Source: Drechslerella dactyloides
Lineage: Eukaryota > Ascomycota > Orbiliomycetes > Orbiliales > Orbiliaceae
Assembly (NCBI GenBank): GCA_020064725.1
Contig: JAGTWJ010000019.1
Location: forward strand, 2,294,001-2,358,000
Length of the DNA: 64,000 nucleotides
Reading direction: 5' to 3'
The position numbers were made by a program, and so were the translations under genes. The notes below the pieces were generated by a model. The model had not been told where the DNA came from. It searched no databases and worked only from the letters and a program-made list of their open reading frames with translations. The first letter of the stretch is position 1. Each line of letters begins with the position of its first letter. This document shows positions 49,582 to 62,137 of this stretch, in pieces.

Positions 49582-52173
49582 TTATATAAGCTGCGTGAAC
49601 GCGCGGTTGAGCGGCGACCTGATCGGTGTGACGCCCTTCCAGAAGTCGATCGTCGCCTTGGCCCGTTTCGCGACACCCTCCGGCGTGAACTCGAACTTCT
49701 TGTAGATGTCCTTGTACGGTCCCGAGGCGCCGAAGCGGTTGAGACCAAACTGCTCGTGGGAGTATTTCTCCCATCTGCACAATCCGTTAGTTGCTGTTTT
49801 CTCCAATATGGCTGTGATTTTTTATAGTGAGGAGAAGGGATAGATGGGGAACATACCCGAGGGTGGAGTACACCTCGACGGAGAGGATGGGAATGCCGTC
49901 CGGAAGAACGGAGAGACGGTACTCCTTGTCCTGCGTGTCAAAGACCTCCCAGCAGGGCAGCGAGACAACACGCGCCTTGATGCCCTCGCCGGCGAGCGTC
50001 TTGACCGCGTCAACGCAGATGCCGACCTCGGAGCCCGTGCTGACGAGGGTGACGGCTGCCTCCTTGTCCTCGTGGACGACGTAGCCGCCCTTCATGGCGT
50101 GCTCGATCGTGCTGTTTTCAAGCTGCGGGAGGTTCTGGCGGCTGAGGCACATGACGGAGGGGGTGTGGTGGCTCGTCAAGGCGACGTAGTATGCGGCGGA
50201 GGTCTGTGGTTCTGTTAGCTATCGTCAGATCGTAGAAATTGTGAACTGCGTACCTCGTTTCCGTCGGCCGGACGCCAAACTTGCAGGTTGGGGATCGCGC
50301 GCAGATGGGCGACGGTCTCGATAGGTTGGTGGGTCGGACCATCCTCGCCGAGACCAATGGAGTCGTGAGTGGCGACTGGATAGAACGTTAGTATGTGCGG
50401 ATAGCTTGTATGGGTCTGCGCGGCTTACCCCAGATGACCTGGTGCTGAGAGAGAGCGGACAGCCGGACGGCACCAGCACCGTACGAGACAAAGTTCAAGA
50501 AGGTACCACCGTACGGAATGTGGAGACCGTACGCGGCGATGCCGTTCATGATGGCGCCCATACCGTGCTCGCGGACGCCGTAGCGGATGTATCTGCCAGT
50601 GTAGTCGCCAAGCTTGGAGTTCGGCGGCTGGAAGTCGACAGCGCCCTTCCAGATGGTCAAGTTGGAGCCGGTCAAGTCGGCGGAGCCACCGATCAACTCG
50701 GGGAGAGTGTTGATGATCTTCCCCAGGACGGTCTCCGAGAGCTTGCGGGAGGCGACAGCACTGTCGGTGGAGCTGTAGACGGGAAGCGATTGCTGCCATC
50801 CCTCCGGCAGCTTCTTCTCGTACCGTCGGACGATTTCGCTGGCCTCGAGCGGGTACTGCTCCTTGTATTTGTCGAACAGAGCGTTCCATTCTTGTTCGGC
50901 TTTGGCGCCCTTCTCAGCGGTCTTCTTGTATGCGTCGTAGACCTCCTGGGGGACGTCGAAAGTCTTTTCAGGGTCAAAGCCAAACTTCTTTTTGACTTCC
51001 TTTGCATCATCGGGCTTCAAGGGGCTGCCATGGACGCTGTGGGTGCCCTGCAGCTTGGAGCCGTAGCCGATGATGGTGGTCAACTTGATGATGGACGGCT
51101 TGTTCTTGACGGACCTGGCGACCTCGAGAGCTTTCTCAAAGCCGTCGAGGTTAGAGTCGCCGTCCTTAACCCACTGGGTGTGCCAGCCGTAGGCTTCGAA
51201 GCGGGCGAGGACATCCTCGGTGAAAGAGACGTTGGTGTCACCGTCGATGGTGATATGGTTGTCATCGTAGATGCAAATCAGGTTGCCAAGCTGGAGGTGG
51301 CCGGCGAGAGAGGCAGCCTCAGAGGCGACACCCTCCTGCAAGCAGCCGTCGCCGACGATAACGTAGGTGTAGTTGTTGAGTAGGTCAAATCCAGGCCTGT
51401 TGAAGGTTGCGCCGGCCTGCGCCTGTGCAATGGCGAGACCGACGGCATTGCTCACACCTACGGGAGGAGATTAGCGACGCGATAAAAGACTACAGCTTGA
51501 ATTGTAAGTTTGGTATACCCTGGCCGAGAGGGCCGGTTGTGACCTCGATTCCGGGGGTATCGTGGGCTTCCGGGTGGCCCGGAGTCTTGCTTCCAACTTG
51601 CTGCAGAAATTATCAATACGGGCCCATTGCAAGCATTCGGTGGGGTGCCACAGCGTACTCTGAAGTGTTTGAGGTCGTCAATGGAGAGGTCGTAGCCGTA
51701 GAGGTGGAGCAGTGCATAATGCAACATGCAGCCGTGGCCGTTCCTGTACACAGCACGGAGTCAGCCCAGGTAATTGGATCCCATTGTATCTGGACTCTCT
51801 CGGAAAACGGCTCCGGCAGCAACCGGAAAACACAGATCACGACTTACGAAAGCACGAAGCGGTCTCTGTTCAAGAACTTGGGGTTTTTGGGGTTGAAGGT
51901 CATCGCCTTCTGCCAGAGGACGTGGGCAGCTGGCGCCAGGCCCATGGGGGCGCCTGGATGGCCGCTGTTGGCGGTGGAGGTAGCATCGACCTGCCGATTC
52001 ACGATAGTTCAGCATCACTGTCCGTTGCCCGGGCTGTCTGTTTTCACGATGCGCGCAGAATTGGGGCTTGAGGGCAAATGGTGGGGCGGGGAGGGGAGCC
52101 AAAATGAGGGGCAGGAAAGACCAACCGCGAGAACGCGGATCGTGTTGATGCACTTCTGGTCCAGTTCCGACAT
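49582..52173 (-). CDS. Transketolase
   Basis: Eight exons (52173-52126, 51990-51848, 51743-51659, 51600-51519, 51457-50429, 50375-50254, 50203-49857, 49774-49582) encode 682 residues, the normal length. The enzyme moves two-carbon units between sugar phosphates in the non-oxidative pentose phosphate pathway, in the cytosol, using thiamine diphosphate. The N-terminus reads MSELDQKCINTIRVLA, then GHPGAPMG, GHGCMLHYALLHLYGY and TGPLGQGVSNAVG. The thiamine-binding motif runs from G155-D-G157 to N186. The pyrimidine-domain signature is GGSADLTGSN, then YGVREHGM, then a TFLNFVSYG strand and EDGPTHQP. The C-terminal domain starts with LVSTGSEV and ends FGASGPYKDIYKKF. Four of the introns fall in the first 360 coding bases. 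A TATA-like element lies about 120 bp upstream. Divergent from the mannosyltransferase gene, with 1.5 kb between. Confidence 0.97.
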
Positions 52174-53688
52174 GGTGGTTACGATTGGCCGGCCGGTGGA
52201 TGGTAAGCAGAGTCCTGTCGATGGATGGATGGAGGCTATTGGAGGATGAGGATGGTCTGTCGATGGGAGGAAGTCAAGGGAGCCTCTGGGAGTATACTAT
52301 ATATATAAGGATATCACGGCGAAGCGGTTTTAGCTTTTGGAGCTTGTCCGGAGGAATTGCTCCCAGCAAAACTGCCCCAACGACGTAACCGACTTTTTAC
52401 TCTACTTAGTTACTTCTCACCGGCCGAGCGACGCGGGGCCACGACTCGACTGTCAACGAGACGCTAGCCTGGAGGGGCGATTATTTCGGATTGGATCCAT
52501 TCTGGTGGGGGCTCCTACGAACCGGCCCTCTTCCGCTGGGTAAATTGGCACGCTTGGTAGACGGCCGAATTTATCCAGCTGGGGAGGAATCGACGGCCTT
52601 TGTCAGCTGCGTCAGGCCGCTGGCGGGCGATAACTAATCCGCCAGCGGATGCGGCCGGCGATTAGTCTGCTTGGACTTCCTGCATCCTGCAGCCAGGCAG
52701 GCCGGATGCCTGCTCCATCAGCAGAGGCCCGCGCTTACGCAAGCAGTCGAGCGTCATTACGTGTAGACGGCGTTCGTGGAGGAGACCGAAGCGGTGGTGG
52801 CTTGAAGCAGTTAGGACGTACCAGTTTGGTGTATAATATCACCATCACGACAAATGTGGGCGGGAGTATCGAATATGATTATAAGAACGCCCTCGTCTCG
52901 CGGCAGTATTATACGTTAACTCCGACGCGGGCCGTGGATACCAATAAGTAGAACATCCCCACTGCCATTGGCCAATCACAGACGACTAGCTGCTCTCCCC
53001 TCGTGAACAAGTTGCATGCGTAGTACGAATATAAGAAGCCCTGCGTCCGTTGTTGAAGTAGGCCGTCACACTATCGTCAGTAGACACATACCAGCACCTT
53101 CATCGATTAATTTCACGGACTGTGCAATGTCACCACCGCGACGCGGCGACAGCATCGCCGCCCGCAAGCCTCGCTCGGCTGCTGCTTCGGACGGGCGTCT
53201 CGTCCGTGGCCGTGGCCAGGCACATGTAACATGACGCTCCGGCGCGGTCTCCTCGATTTAGAAGCTGGAAACGGGCTCTGCTGCAGCCCGTCAAAATCGT
53301 TTCGCTCCGTTGCCAACTGCTGCAGGCAACCTGTCAAGCGGTCTCATAAAAGAAAAAAGGAGAATCTCACGCCAGGCCAGGCCTTCTCGAGATCGATCCC
53401 TCCCTTCCCATCATCGTCAACTCTCCCACGTCAGTCCGCTCGTTCAGCAATTCCGCTCGTCTCCACCCGCTGGTCATATCTCCAGCTTCCCGTAGCTGCT
53501 CGTAGCTGGTTGCTGGCAGTTGGGCCAAACGAGTGTGATTCCAGCCACAGCATCGACGCCGCGTGGCTTGAACACCACTTCAACCTCACCACCAACAACC
53601 AGGATACCACCCCCCCAAACGACACCATCGACACGCCCTCATCGCCAGACCCGTTCTCCCACCCGCCCGCCTCGCGGCAGCAGCAGCG
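52174..53688. other. Divergent promoter region of transketolase and mannosyltransferase
   Basis: Both genes start outward from this 1.5 kb. It holds a TATA-like stretch at 52291-52310 on the transketolase side, a GATG-rich simple run near 52215-52245, and C/T-rich leader DNA from about 53380 to 53688 before the mannosyltransferase. Open frames on both strands lack family features. Confidence 0.5.
52291..52310 (-). promoter_or_regulatory. TATA-like element of transketolase
   Basis: On the minus strand CCTTATATATATAGTATACT lies about 120-135 bp upstream of the transketolase start codon, the expected place for a core promoter TATA box in a highly expressed fungal gene. Confidence 0.4.
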
Positions 53689-54822
53689 ATGGGTGCCTCC
53701 CGCTCTCTCCAACGCTCCAGCCCCATGCGGCTCCTGCTCGCCCTCCTCGGCCTGCTGCTCTTCCTGTGGTGGATGATCCAGCCGCCGTCCTCGTCGGCCT
53801 CCCTCAACATCAATCTCCCCGACGCTTCCTCAGCCACTCCGACGGCTGCCATGCACCCGCCTAAGAAGGCCCCTCCAATCGTCCACATTGAAATGAACAA
53901 CCTCACCGCCAGTGCCTACCCGCTGCGAAACCAGGAGCGTCTTCTCATCCTCACCCCCCTAGCCCGCTTCTACGACGAGTACTGGCAGAACCTGCTCAAG
54001 CTCGACTACCCCCGTCACCTCATCGAGCTCGGCTTCATCACCCCGAAGACCCACAGCGGCCACATCGCTACCGCAAAGCTGCAGGAGGCCCTCCGCCGCG
54101 TTCAGAACGGCGGCAAGAAACACCGCTTCGCAAAGGTCACAATCCTCCGACAGGACTTCGACACCCCCGTCGGCCAGACCGAGCGTGAACGCCACGCGCT
54201 CAAAGCCCAAAAGGACCGCCGTGCATCCATGGCCCGCGCGCGCAACTCGCTCGTCTTCACAACCCTCAACCCGGGCATCTCCTGGGTCCTCTGGCTCGAC
54301 AGCGACATCGTCGAAACCCCACCCTCCCTCTTCCAGGACCTCGCCCTGCACGACAAGCCCGTCATCGTGCCAAACTGCTTCCAGCGGTACCGCGACAACG
54401 GCGTCTGGAAGGAGCGACCTTACGACTTCAACTCCTGGCAGGACTCCGAGACCGCGCAGAACCTCGGCCGGACGATGAAAGATGACGAGATCCTGCTCGA
54501 GGGCTACGCTGAGATGCCGACCTACCGCGCCCTGATGGCCTACCAGCGGGACGAGAAGGCTGACAAGCACACGGAGATGCTACTGGACGGCGTCGGCGGG
54601 ACAGCTCTGCTCGTCAAGGCTGAGATCCACCGGGACGGGGCCATGTTCCCGACCTTCCCCTTCTACCATCTGATCGAGACCGAAGGGTTCGCCAAGATGG
54701 TGCGGCGGCTCGGCCACCAGCCCTACGGACTGCCGAACTACCTGGTATGTTATATTACACCCCACAGGTCTCTTCGAACTTAGCTAACGTTTCCTTCCCA
54801 GGTGTACCATTACAACGAGTGA
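53689..54822 (+). CDS. ANP1/MNN9/VAN1-family alpha-1,6-mannosyltransferase subunit
   Basis: Two exons (53689-54744 and 54802-54822) encode 358 residues. The second exon adds only VYHYNE and the stop codon, the conserved end of the family. A short basic N-terminus and one hydrophobic segment (about 13-31) make it a type II Golgi membrane protein. The lumenal domain has ERLLILTPL, the stem around YWQNLLKLDYPR, and the metal/nucleotide-sugar motif D204-S-D206 in WLDSDIVE. It continues through PNCFQRY and a Gly-rich GVGGTALLVKAEIHR strand, with YGLPNYLVYHYNE at the end. These match ANP1 of the mannan polymerase II complex, which extends the alpha-1,6-mannose backbone on N-glycans and cell-wall mannoproteins from GDP-mannose. 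Anp1, Mnn9 and Van1 are paralogues; Anp1 is my best guess. Confidence 0.92.
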
Positions 54823-55995
54823 TGATAACCTACCATCACCACCAGCAATCACGGTACCCGAGCGGTAGCGACGCGTGCGGACGAGCGAACGCGTCTGTAA
54901 TGTTATCACGTAGCATATGTCCCAATTTCCATGATAATCATGTGCCATCCATCCATCCATCATCGAGTTCCCTCATCTCCGAGCAGCCGAGCAACCTGTT
55001 CGACCAAAAGACATACATGGCGGGAGTTATTGTCGTCGTCACTTATTTTCTTTCGTTCTGCAAAAGTTGTATTGCGCGCGCAGAGTGGGGTAGACGCACG
55101 CACGCACGCACGCACGCTATATCTTATATATAGTGAGACCAGTAAGTTTAGTTGTTAATGGGGTACGTACGCGGCACGAGAGCGATTGTTACTCAGAAAT
55201 CACGGTGTAGATGCTTGCTTGCTTGTTTTTTGTTCCCACTGTTTTATTTTTATGTTGTTCGTCCGCCTGTCCATTTGCGGTTTCTTAGAAGCATGCATGC
55301 GTGTATTTGTAATGTAAGTTTATAGCGGTTCTGGTTTTTTCCATTGTCGATGGCAGGGAGGGCGGGTGGTAGGAAATAGTATTCGTGCTTATATAATAGA
55401 GGTTTTGGGTTGCGCAGTCGTTCATATTAGTATAGTAGGCACGGGCTACAACTCGTCTCCGTAAGTTCACATCATATTCTGGATACCTCCTATGCAGCGA
55501 GGCGTATACGCGCATAATGAGGCTTTGGTCAGTCGATCGGGCGTCGAAGATTCTAGTTATAACACCAATTACCACCTATTGTCATCAGTCAGATTACCGG
55601 GAAATTCGCACTTGTGCCTATGTATATTTGAAATGGGAAATTAATTATCCAGGTCAGTATCCGCAAACGTCGGTTCCAGAACGATATTACTGATGCCAGC
55701 AAGCGTGCAAAGTCTCGTGTCACCCGAGACCCAGGAGCGAACTCCCTATATATAGTCCAGCTTACGAGACAACGCCTGTCTCACGAATTACCACAAATTA
55801 CACACCCATGGAATGGAGACTAGTAACCCAAATAATATAGTATAGATGAGATTGTATATGATATTATATGTTATAGTATATCGGATCTAATCCGGCCGGA
55901 GGCCACCTTCTGTATATAAGTAAATCGCGAAGCTGCCGCGAGCCGCATGTATACGTACGACTAGGGTTAGTAGATTGTTCGACATATGGTACTAA
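54823..55995. other. Convergent intergenic region
   Basis: The mannosyltransferase and P450 genes converge here, so it holds two 3' UTRs. There are CATC repeats near 54950 and an ACGC microsatellite at 55094-55117. No gene is seen. Confidence 0.5.
55094..55117. repeat. (ACGC)6 microsatellite
   Basis: Six perfect ACGC units in the region downstream of the mannosyltransferase. Confidence 0.9.
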
Positions 55996-57896
55996 CTACT
56001 CCTCCACCTCCCGTTCGCGAATGTGCAGCCGCGCCGTCGTATTCATGATATCGATGCAGACGAACCAAGAAGGCGGCGGCCGCGTGGCGATCGGCTTGAG
56101 GTCGTAGCGGAGGATGAACCAGGCGATCAGGATGCGGAGTTCGTTCGCAGCGAAGAAGCGGCCGGGGCTATCCACGGTTAACGTTAGCACGTACTGTTTC
56201 TCAATTCCGGGGACTTATAAGATGATAGTGAAGGGATGCTCACCAAGCGTGCACGCCCACGCCGAAGACGGGAAAGTCCTCCGTTACAGTAACCATGTAC
56301 CGATCCAGCTTCTTATCCGCCGCACCGCCCTTCGCGTCCCCCGCAAACACAATCTCATCCACGTCCTCGTCCGCCGCGTTCGCTACATCGCCACGGTAAA
56401 ACCGCACGTGCCGGTGCTCCTTCGGCTTCTCAAACACATCCGGGTCCCCCAGTCGCGGGCTGCCGGGGAACGAGAACGCGGTCCCGTACGGTAGATACAG
56501 GCCGCTCTTCGTCGTGATACCCGCGCGTGCGGTCACAAGGCGCTCCGAGTGCGTCGCGCCGACGAGCCGCAGGCGCAGCGTTTCCTTGAGGAATGCGTCG
56601 AGGTTATACAGCCGCTGCATGTACCGTTTGTTGAACTCGTGCGGCGGCGGGAAGACGTCGAGGAGTTCCGCGCGGAGGAGATCGGCGGGGTCGCGATCGT
56701 AGGCGTCGTTGGGCGTGAGGGAGGAGAGGTGGGCGAGGTCGTAGAAGGTGTTGGTTCCGCTGAGCGAGGTTGTGTGGATGGCGGCGAAGGCGACGGTGAG
56801 CACGCGGACGGCGATGGCGTCGACGGTTGCGAAGCCGCCGCCGCGGGCGAGGGAGGCTTCGATTAGCCATTGCATTAGGTCGTTGGGTCGCTCGGATTCC
56901 GGGATGCCGTCGCGGATCTGGGCTAGGCGCTTGAGGATGATGGGATCGAGGAACTTGCGGGCCTTGCGGCGGAAGATGCGCAGCGGGGTGGCGAGGATCG
57001 GGCCGACGATGCTGCGGGTTGTCAGCTGGTTTATGTATAGATGCTGTGAGGTATAAGGGAGGCAACTTACGGGTGCAGGAACTTGGGGAAGCAATTGATG
57101 AGCATGCCCGTCGGGAACACCGTGATGGCATACTTTATCGACAGGTCCAGATACTCCTCTTCGCGGCACAGTTCCTCGCCGAGGAAGACGCGGTGACTGG
57201 TCCGCGCGACAACTTTAAGGACCAAATCGTACATGGTGACTTCGCGCCAACCCTTCTCGTCGGGTGCTGTAGCGAGCTTAGGGATGTAGTGCCTAAAAGC
57301 TAGGTCGAGCTCTTCCACGATGGCCGGGGTGACGGCGGCCAGGCGTGCGGTGAGGTCTTTGCGAATGACGCCGACATGGAAGAGGTCCGCGTTTACGTAC
57401 TCGTCAAAGGTGTAGCGGACGGCGAGTGCCTATAGCGTGATATGTTAGACATGCTGTGGTATAGTATTCCCACGTCGTTCAATTTGTAGGGCGATAGATG
57501 GGAATGTTGCAGACTTACTTCGAGAGACTTGATGTCGACCATGTTGTGCGGCATGTTCTTCGTCTCGGTCACCATATCCTGCGGAAGAATGATCATGTCT
57601 CCGCTTATCAAGTGCACCTTGAACGCCTTGCCATGCTTATTGTACTTTTGATATCCCTCCTGCACCCACTTGTGGGTATTCGAGATAGATGCCAAACGCG
57701 TGCGCGTCTTTGGAAACAGCCATGGCAGCGAGGTCGGCAGCCCTATGACGGCGGGTGGCTCGTTGGTAGTCGTGTCGATAACCTGCGGTTTATTGTAGCC
57801 GGAAACGAGGGAGTAGACGGTGAACAGAGCGAGGCTGTAGAGGATGACCTCGGTTGTATGAGCTCCAAGGAACTCGACGATGCTCTGGACAATCAT
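55996..57896 (-). CDS. Cytochrome P450 monooxygenase
   Basis: Four exons (57896-57519, 57429-57071, 57011-56244, 56167-55996) encode 558 residues. An N-terminal hydrophobic anchor (about 13-34) places it on the ER. The I-helix reads AAIHTTS (about 322-328), the K-helix has E389-T-L-R392, and the heme loop is FGVGVHACPGR with the iron ligand Cys502. The third intron splits that Cys codon as TG|C. The HTTS I-helix and overall pattern recall the fungal group containing ent-kaurene oxidase-like and polyketide/terpene-tailoring P450s, so a hydrophobic natural product is a likely substrate. That remains family inference. The true ATG is at 57896; the two codons before it (GTG ACG) are open but not a start. 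Gly/Asp-rich residues between the K-helix and heme loop form a long insert. No other pathway gene adjoins it. Confidence 0.87.
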
Positions 57897-60800
57897 CGTC
57901 ACTATATAGGTAAGGGCTTCCTCGAGTACAAAAGTCTCGGGTCTATGGAACCAGATGCGATAGACGTCCTATTCACTCCACACCGAACGCGGGTGACGTT
58001 CAAATCGCTAGGTTGTCCGTGTGGTGGTCCGGCAGTTCGAGGGGAGAGTCTATCTTATATGATTATATGCATGGACCGTGCACGTATGCATTCCGAAATG
58101 AAAAACTAATCACGGAGACATACTCAGTACACGTCCCATTGATACTAAAATGCAGATTGGGGAGCTACCACATTCGCTGCTGGCGGCACAAATAAGTAGC
58201 AGGGCAGTCATAGTACCCTAGCTGCTAACTTACAGAAATTTACATGCACGTATGCTAGTCGACGGTCAAGCAGAGAGTTGGCGATATATTACTGTCGACA
58301 GGATGCGCCTTTATGCTAAATGTAGCTGCAGCGAGGCATTACTGCTTGTATTTTTCCGGATGATATCGCCTCCGGGCCCCGAGCGGTTTGCTGGTCTATT
58401 CCCACAATTGTACACAGATTCGCGGCCAGCGACATGCAGTCGAAGATGAGCAGCTGCAGCTGGAATGCTGGGTGGACCCAGCCCTGCAAGAAAGTGGAGA
58501 ATCCCTGAGCCTCCATTGGCTTTAGCTAGCGGCGCGGCAACAGCAATCTCTGCCATTGATAAGTCAACTTGTTCGGAAGTAGCTAAGCTCAGCGAGGCAT
58601 GTCAGCAGCTTAGACCCTCTGCTGACGGCAGTTCCTTTGACGGGACTCACCTTGGTGGAGCGTTCTTGCATTCCAAATGATGATGTATGATATAAAGGTA
58701 GAAACTTGTCCCGAATCGATTCATGATATCATTGCAACGTTGGGTTGTCAACCTGACTTATCTTATGGATGGTTGGAATGCAGCATATGTGGTAGGCAGC
58801 CAGCAGGTGACACAGCCTGAGGAATGCAGCGCGACCTCTAGATCTCGTCCCGAGAGTACGATGCCGTCTTACCAAATCCCGATCGATGCGCCTTCCCGGG
58901 GGCCAAGCCGGGATCCTCGATCCAACAGCGATCTTGCAGCGGACCTACTCGATTGACGAGGACCATGGCGGGAATACAAGAGCCATGTCGACAGCAGCGG
59001 ATCCACCGACATCCGGCTTCCGAGCGATGAACTTGATCGTGTTAGGCTCCGACGATGCTTGACAGTGACAGCTTTAGTCAGCAGGCCCACTTGCCCGATG
59101 GAGCTAGCCAGCTTCAATCCGATCGAGATATCTGCATTCGTCGACGAATCCTGAGGGAACCCGAGGCTGCTCTTGACGAGAATTCGAGCATCGTGTTTGT
59201 ATGGATTTGGGCGAATGCCATAACGTTACTGGGAGACTAACCGCTGTCGTGTTTACGGTGTGGAGAAGGCGAGGGCGTTGGCATATTGACATTTGTTTGG
59301 GGGCGCAGGCCAGGCGACCGCACGAGTTTCAGCGGTGAGGCAGTTCCTGTTTCCGCGCTGCCTCAGCTGGACGCCCCTGGCGACTTCAGACAATCACGAG
59401 TGGAGTTGAACAATGCCCATTCGAATGTTGATTCTCAGGAGTGTAGATGCAGTAAATACGGTTATACCGGAAACTGGACTAGCATAGCACAGGCAGGTGA
59501 AGTCTCGGGCGGGATTCGGTAGTCTCGTAGAGATATTTACTAGGACTTGGCCCCCACTCGTGTTTCGCGTGGAAGGGTCCTTGGATGCTTCTTCAAACGT
59601 CGGAGACCACCTGTCTCCATATGGCCCGTACCGCAATATCCAGCTCGCTACCAGCTGCAGTCTTGCCTCCTGAACCGCAGATTCACTCACTTGCCAGAGA
59701 GTCCAAATGCCCTGAAGTTAGAGTTGAGAGTGTTATAGCTTTGCAATGCTTGCTTGCAGCTTGCATGCATGGGCCGGGAACATTATGAACTATTCGCAGA
59801 GGATTGTGTCTCGAAAACACTCAGGGTCCAGCATTGCGCTTCGAATGCGTGCTGGTTAATTTACCACGCCGCTCCAATTGAAGGGACAATTGAGATAAAT
59901 ACTCGTGATGCCTCTTGCTCCTGCTCCTGCTTTCTTGGAGTTTCCCGGCAAGCAAGCTAGACTTCTTCACCCTTCTTCTATTCGAATTCTGTCTTTCAAC
60001 CCCGTTCGATTCTTTCGCTCGCTTCCTTTTCGCGACGCTTATAATTAGTATTCTCTTGCTTTTTACCTTCATTACTTTTTACTACGACTTGGCTCTGGCA
60101 GCTAGGCGAATAATCTATTGTTGATCATCTGTTGGTTTTTGCTCGTGCTACGTTACGCTCAGTCCTCAGTCGGATCCGAGCACAGTGCAGCAGCCGTCGA
60201 CGTCGACAATCACCCACAACTAATACAACCCTCCGATCGAGGATCGGTCGTTCGTTCCGGTCGGATATTTAACTCCCAGTGGGTTAGTCGGTGGCTCTTG
60301 GTTTACCTTAGGGTCCCGGATTCTGAGGTAAGTGGATGCACATGGATGATCGATGAGTCCTGGTTGGACGACAAGATACGCTGGTAGACGGATGCATCGC
60401 ACATGTGCGCCTGCATTCATGCAGGCCGTGCAGTCAGCGAGCTCCACTTCCCTTAGATGTTTCCCCTTCAATTCGTTCGATCTAGTTCGATGCGGCCGGA
60501 GTTAGCAGTCCATCGACAGGCACGGCATTGTCGACGGGCGTCGACTGTGCGGGCAAAGCGCAGTCCATTTGGGGAATATGGGGGTGCCCGTGGGGTTATA
60601 TGCAGTTTAGCGCTATAGCCGCCACCCACCTCGAGTTTCCCCATCAGCAAAGGCCCCGAATTATAAAGCAGGCAGGATACCGAGAATGCACTTGGACGGC
60701 GATGACCCCTCTGGCCCGATGGAGTTGTGGCCTATGCAATGCATGGTTCTACCTGCTCGCTGGGTGGGACAGCTCGACGGGCCCTGTTGTGCCCCTCTGT

Positions 60801-62137
60801 TCCCCTCAGGTCACCGATTGGCGGCCTGCATTCGCGAGATGGCCTCGACTCATCTGATGCATGCTGCATGCAGGCGGGGGAGGAATGGATGATGCATTTG
60901 TCATGGCGATTCTTGCGGTTGGCGTTTGTCTGCCTCGTTTGTCCCGTCGTTTCCTCCCCCGCCCAGGTCCCGGCGCGAGCAGCAGCGGTTTCCTCCTGCG
61001 TTTTTGAGATTGAGAACCCCGGTAGAGATGAAAATGATCCAGAGATGAGATGAGAGTCACGTCAGAATGCAAGTTCGGATAGGATGGGATTTGAGATGCA
61101 GCGGTCCAATGGTGCAGTACAGTTGGCTGACGGGTCCGTTCCACCAGAGTTAATATTAGGCATTTAACTTCCAAGAGGCTAAGCTTTTGCTCCTCCAATC
61201 GCCCTCATCGCCAGCAGCCAGCATCTCAGCCTTCACTCTCACTTCAGCCGGCCTGATCGGGTGCCACCAGCGGCCTCTAGCCCTTGCTTCTCGACTAATC
61301 TTGCCGTCCTCGACGGAATCTCCAGTCGGCATTTGCTCGTCGGTTTTCCCGCGGGCGCCCTGTTTGCGTAAGTCCAACCCTCCCTAATGCCCCCCCGAAC
61401 TGCAACCACCGTCCCTCAATGGCCCGGCATGCCTGCATGCAGGCAGGTAGGCCAGCAGGATAGCAAAGCAAGCCAGCATGCAGGTCTGCCCTGCCCCTGT
61501 CAGCTGTTTACATCCAGATGCTGGTGCTGGTGCCAGTGCATCTTTTGGCGGCCTTCTCAAATTCGCCGAGCGGATTTGTCAGTGTGCAAATGAAGGGGCT
61601 TCAGCCTGGCTCCTATTTTGGGCGCACGAGTCGAAAACATGCTCCCGAGGGATCGGTTCGATGGGCTGCACCGAATCTACTCGAACACGCCATGACACGA
61701 TGAGATACGATCTGATCGTGAGGTCAGAAAGAATGCGAATGAACGAAGCTGACTTGCTGTAGTACCAGCCGGTGACCCGGTCCCGACTATCGTGGGACGA
61801 CGACGACTTGCGTAAGAGCGCGGACTGCTCGACCACAGCTGGGCTTTCCGGACCAGATTCGCCGGGCGAAACCCAGGCCAGGCCATCGCCGCGTGTGCTT
61901 CGTAAACCGTCCCCCTTCTCCGCTGCTCCGCCTAAGACCGAAGCGACAAGTCCAGTCGTCTGGTTGTTGGCCGTTCAGCGAAGGTAGGCCGAAGCATTGC
62001 ATTAGCATCGATCTGTCAGCCATCCCCACAGCAAACCTCTCCTGGCCGCCCACCCGGCCCACGCACACCGCTGCCCACGCACACCTCCACCTCCACCACA
62101 GGCCCATCGACCAAGGCTGTCTCCTATAAGAAGCAAC
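57897..62137. other. Divergent intergenic region of P450 and NAD kinase
   Basis: 4.2 kb without a recognisable gene. Pyrimidine-rich DNA at about 59900-60120 and again near 61180-61390 and 61860-62130 suggests transcription start regions and a possible spliced leader for the NAD kinase. Open frames on both strands are short and motif-free. Confidence 0.45.

Noticed and set aside
50406..51383. 325-codon open frame on the plus strand
   Set aside because: It lies antisense to the largest transketolase exon. Its Val/Gly/Asp-rich sequence is what the reverse strand of a codon-biased gene produces.
53959..54570. 203-codon minus-strand open frame
   Set aside because: Shadow of the mannosyltransferase exon; no domain and skewed composition.
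55094..55117. CRISPR-like repeat array
   Set aside because: Plain ACGC microsatellite; no spacers, and the genome is eukaryotic.
6030..57896. Terpene biosynthetic cluster combining the cyclase, NmrA-like protein, MFS transporter and P450
   Set aside because: These genes are spread over 52 kb with housekeeping genes between them (facB, CNOT11, eL22, transketolase). The arrangement does not look like a cluster.
57897..57902. P450 start two codons earlier at 57902
   Set aside because: The codon there is GTG followed by ACG; the first real ATG is at 57896.
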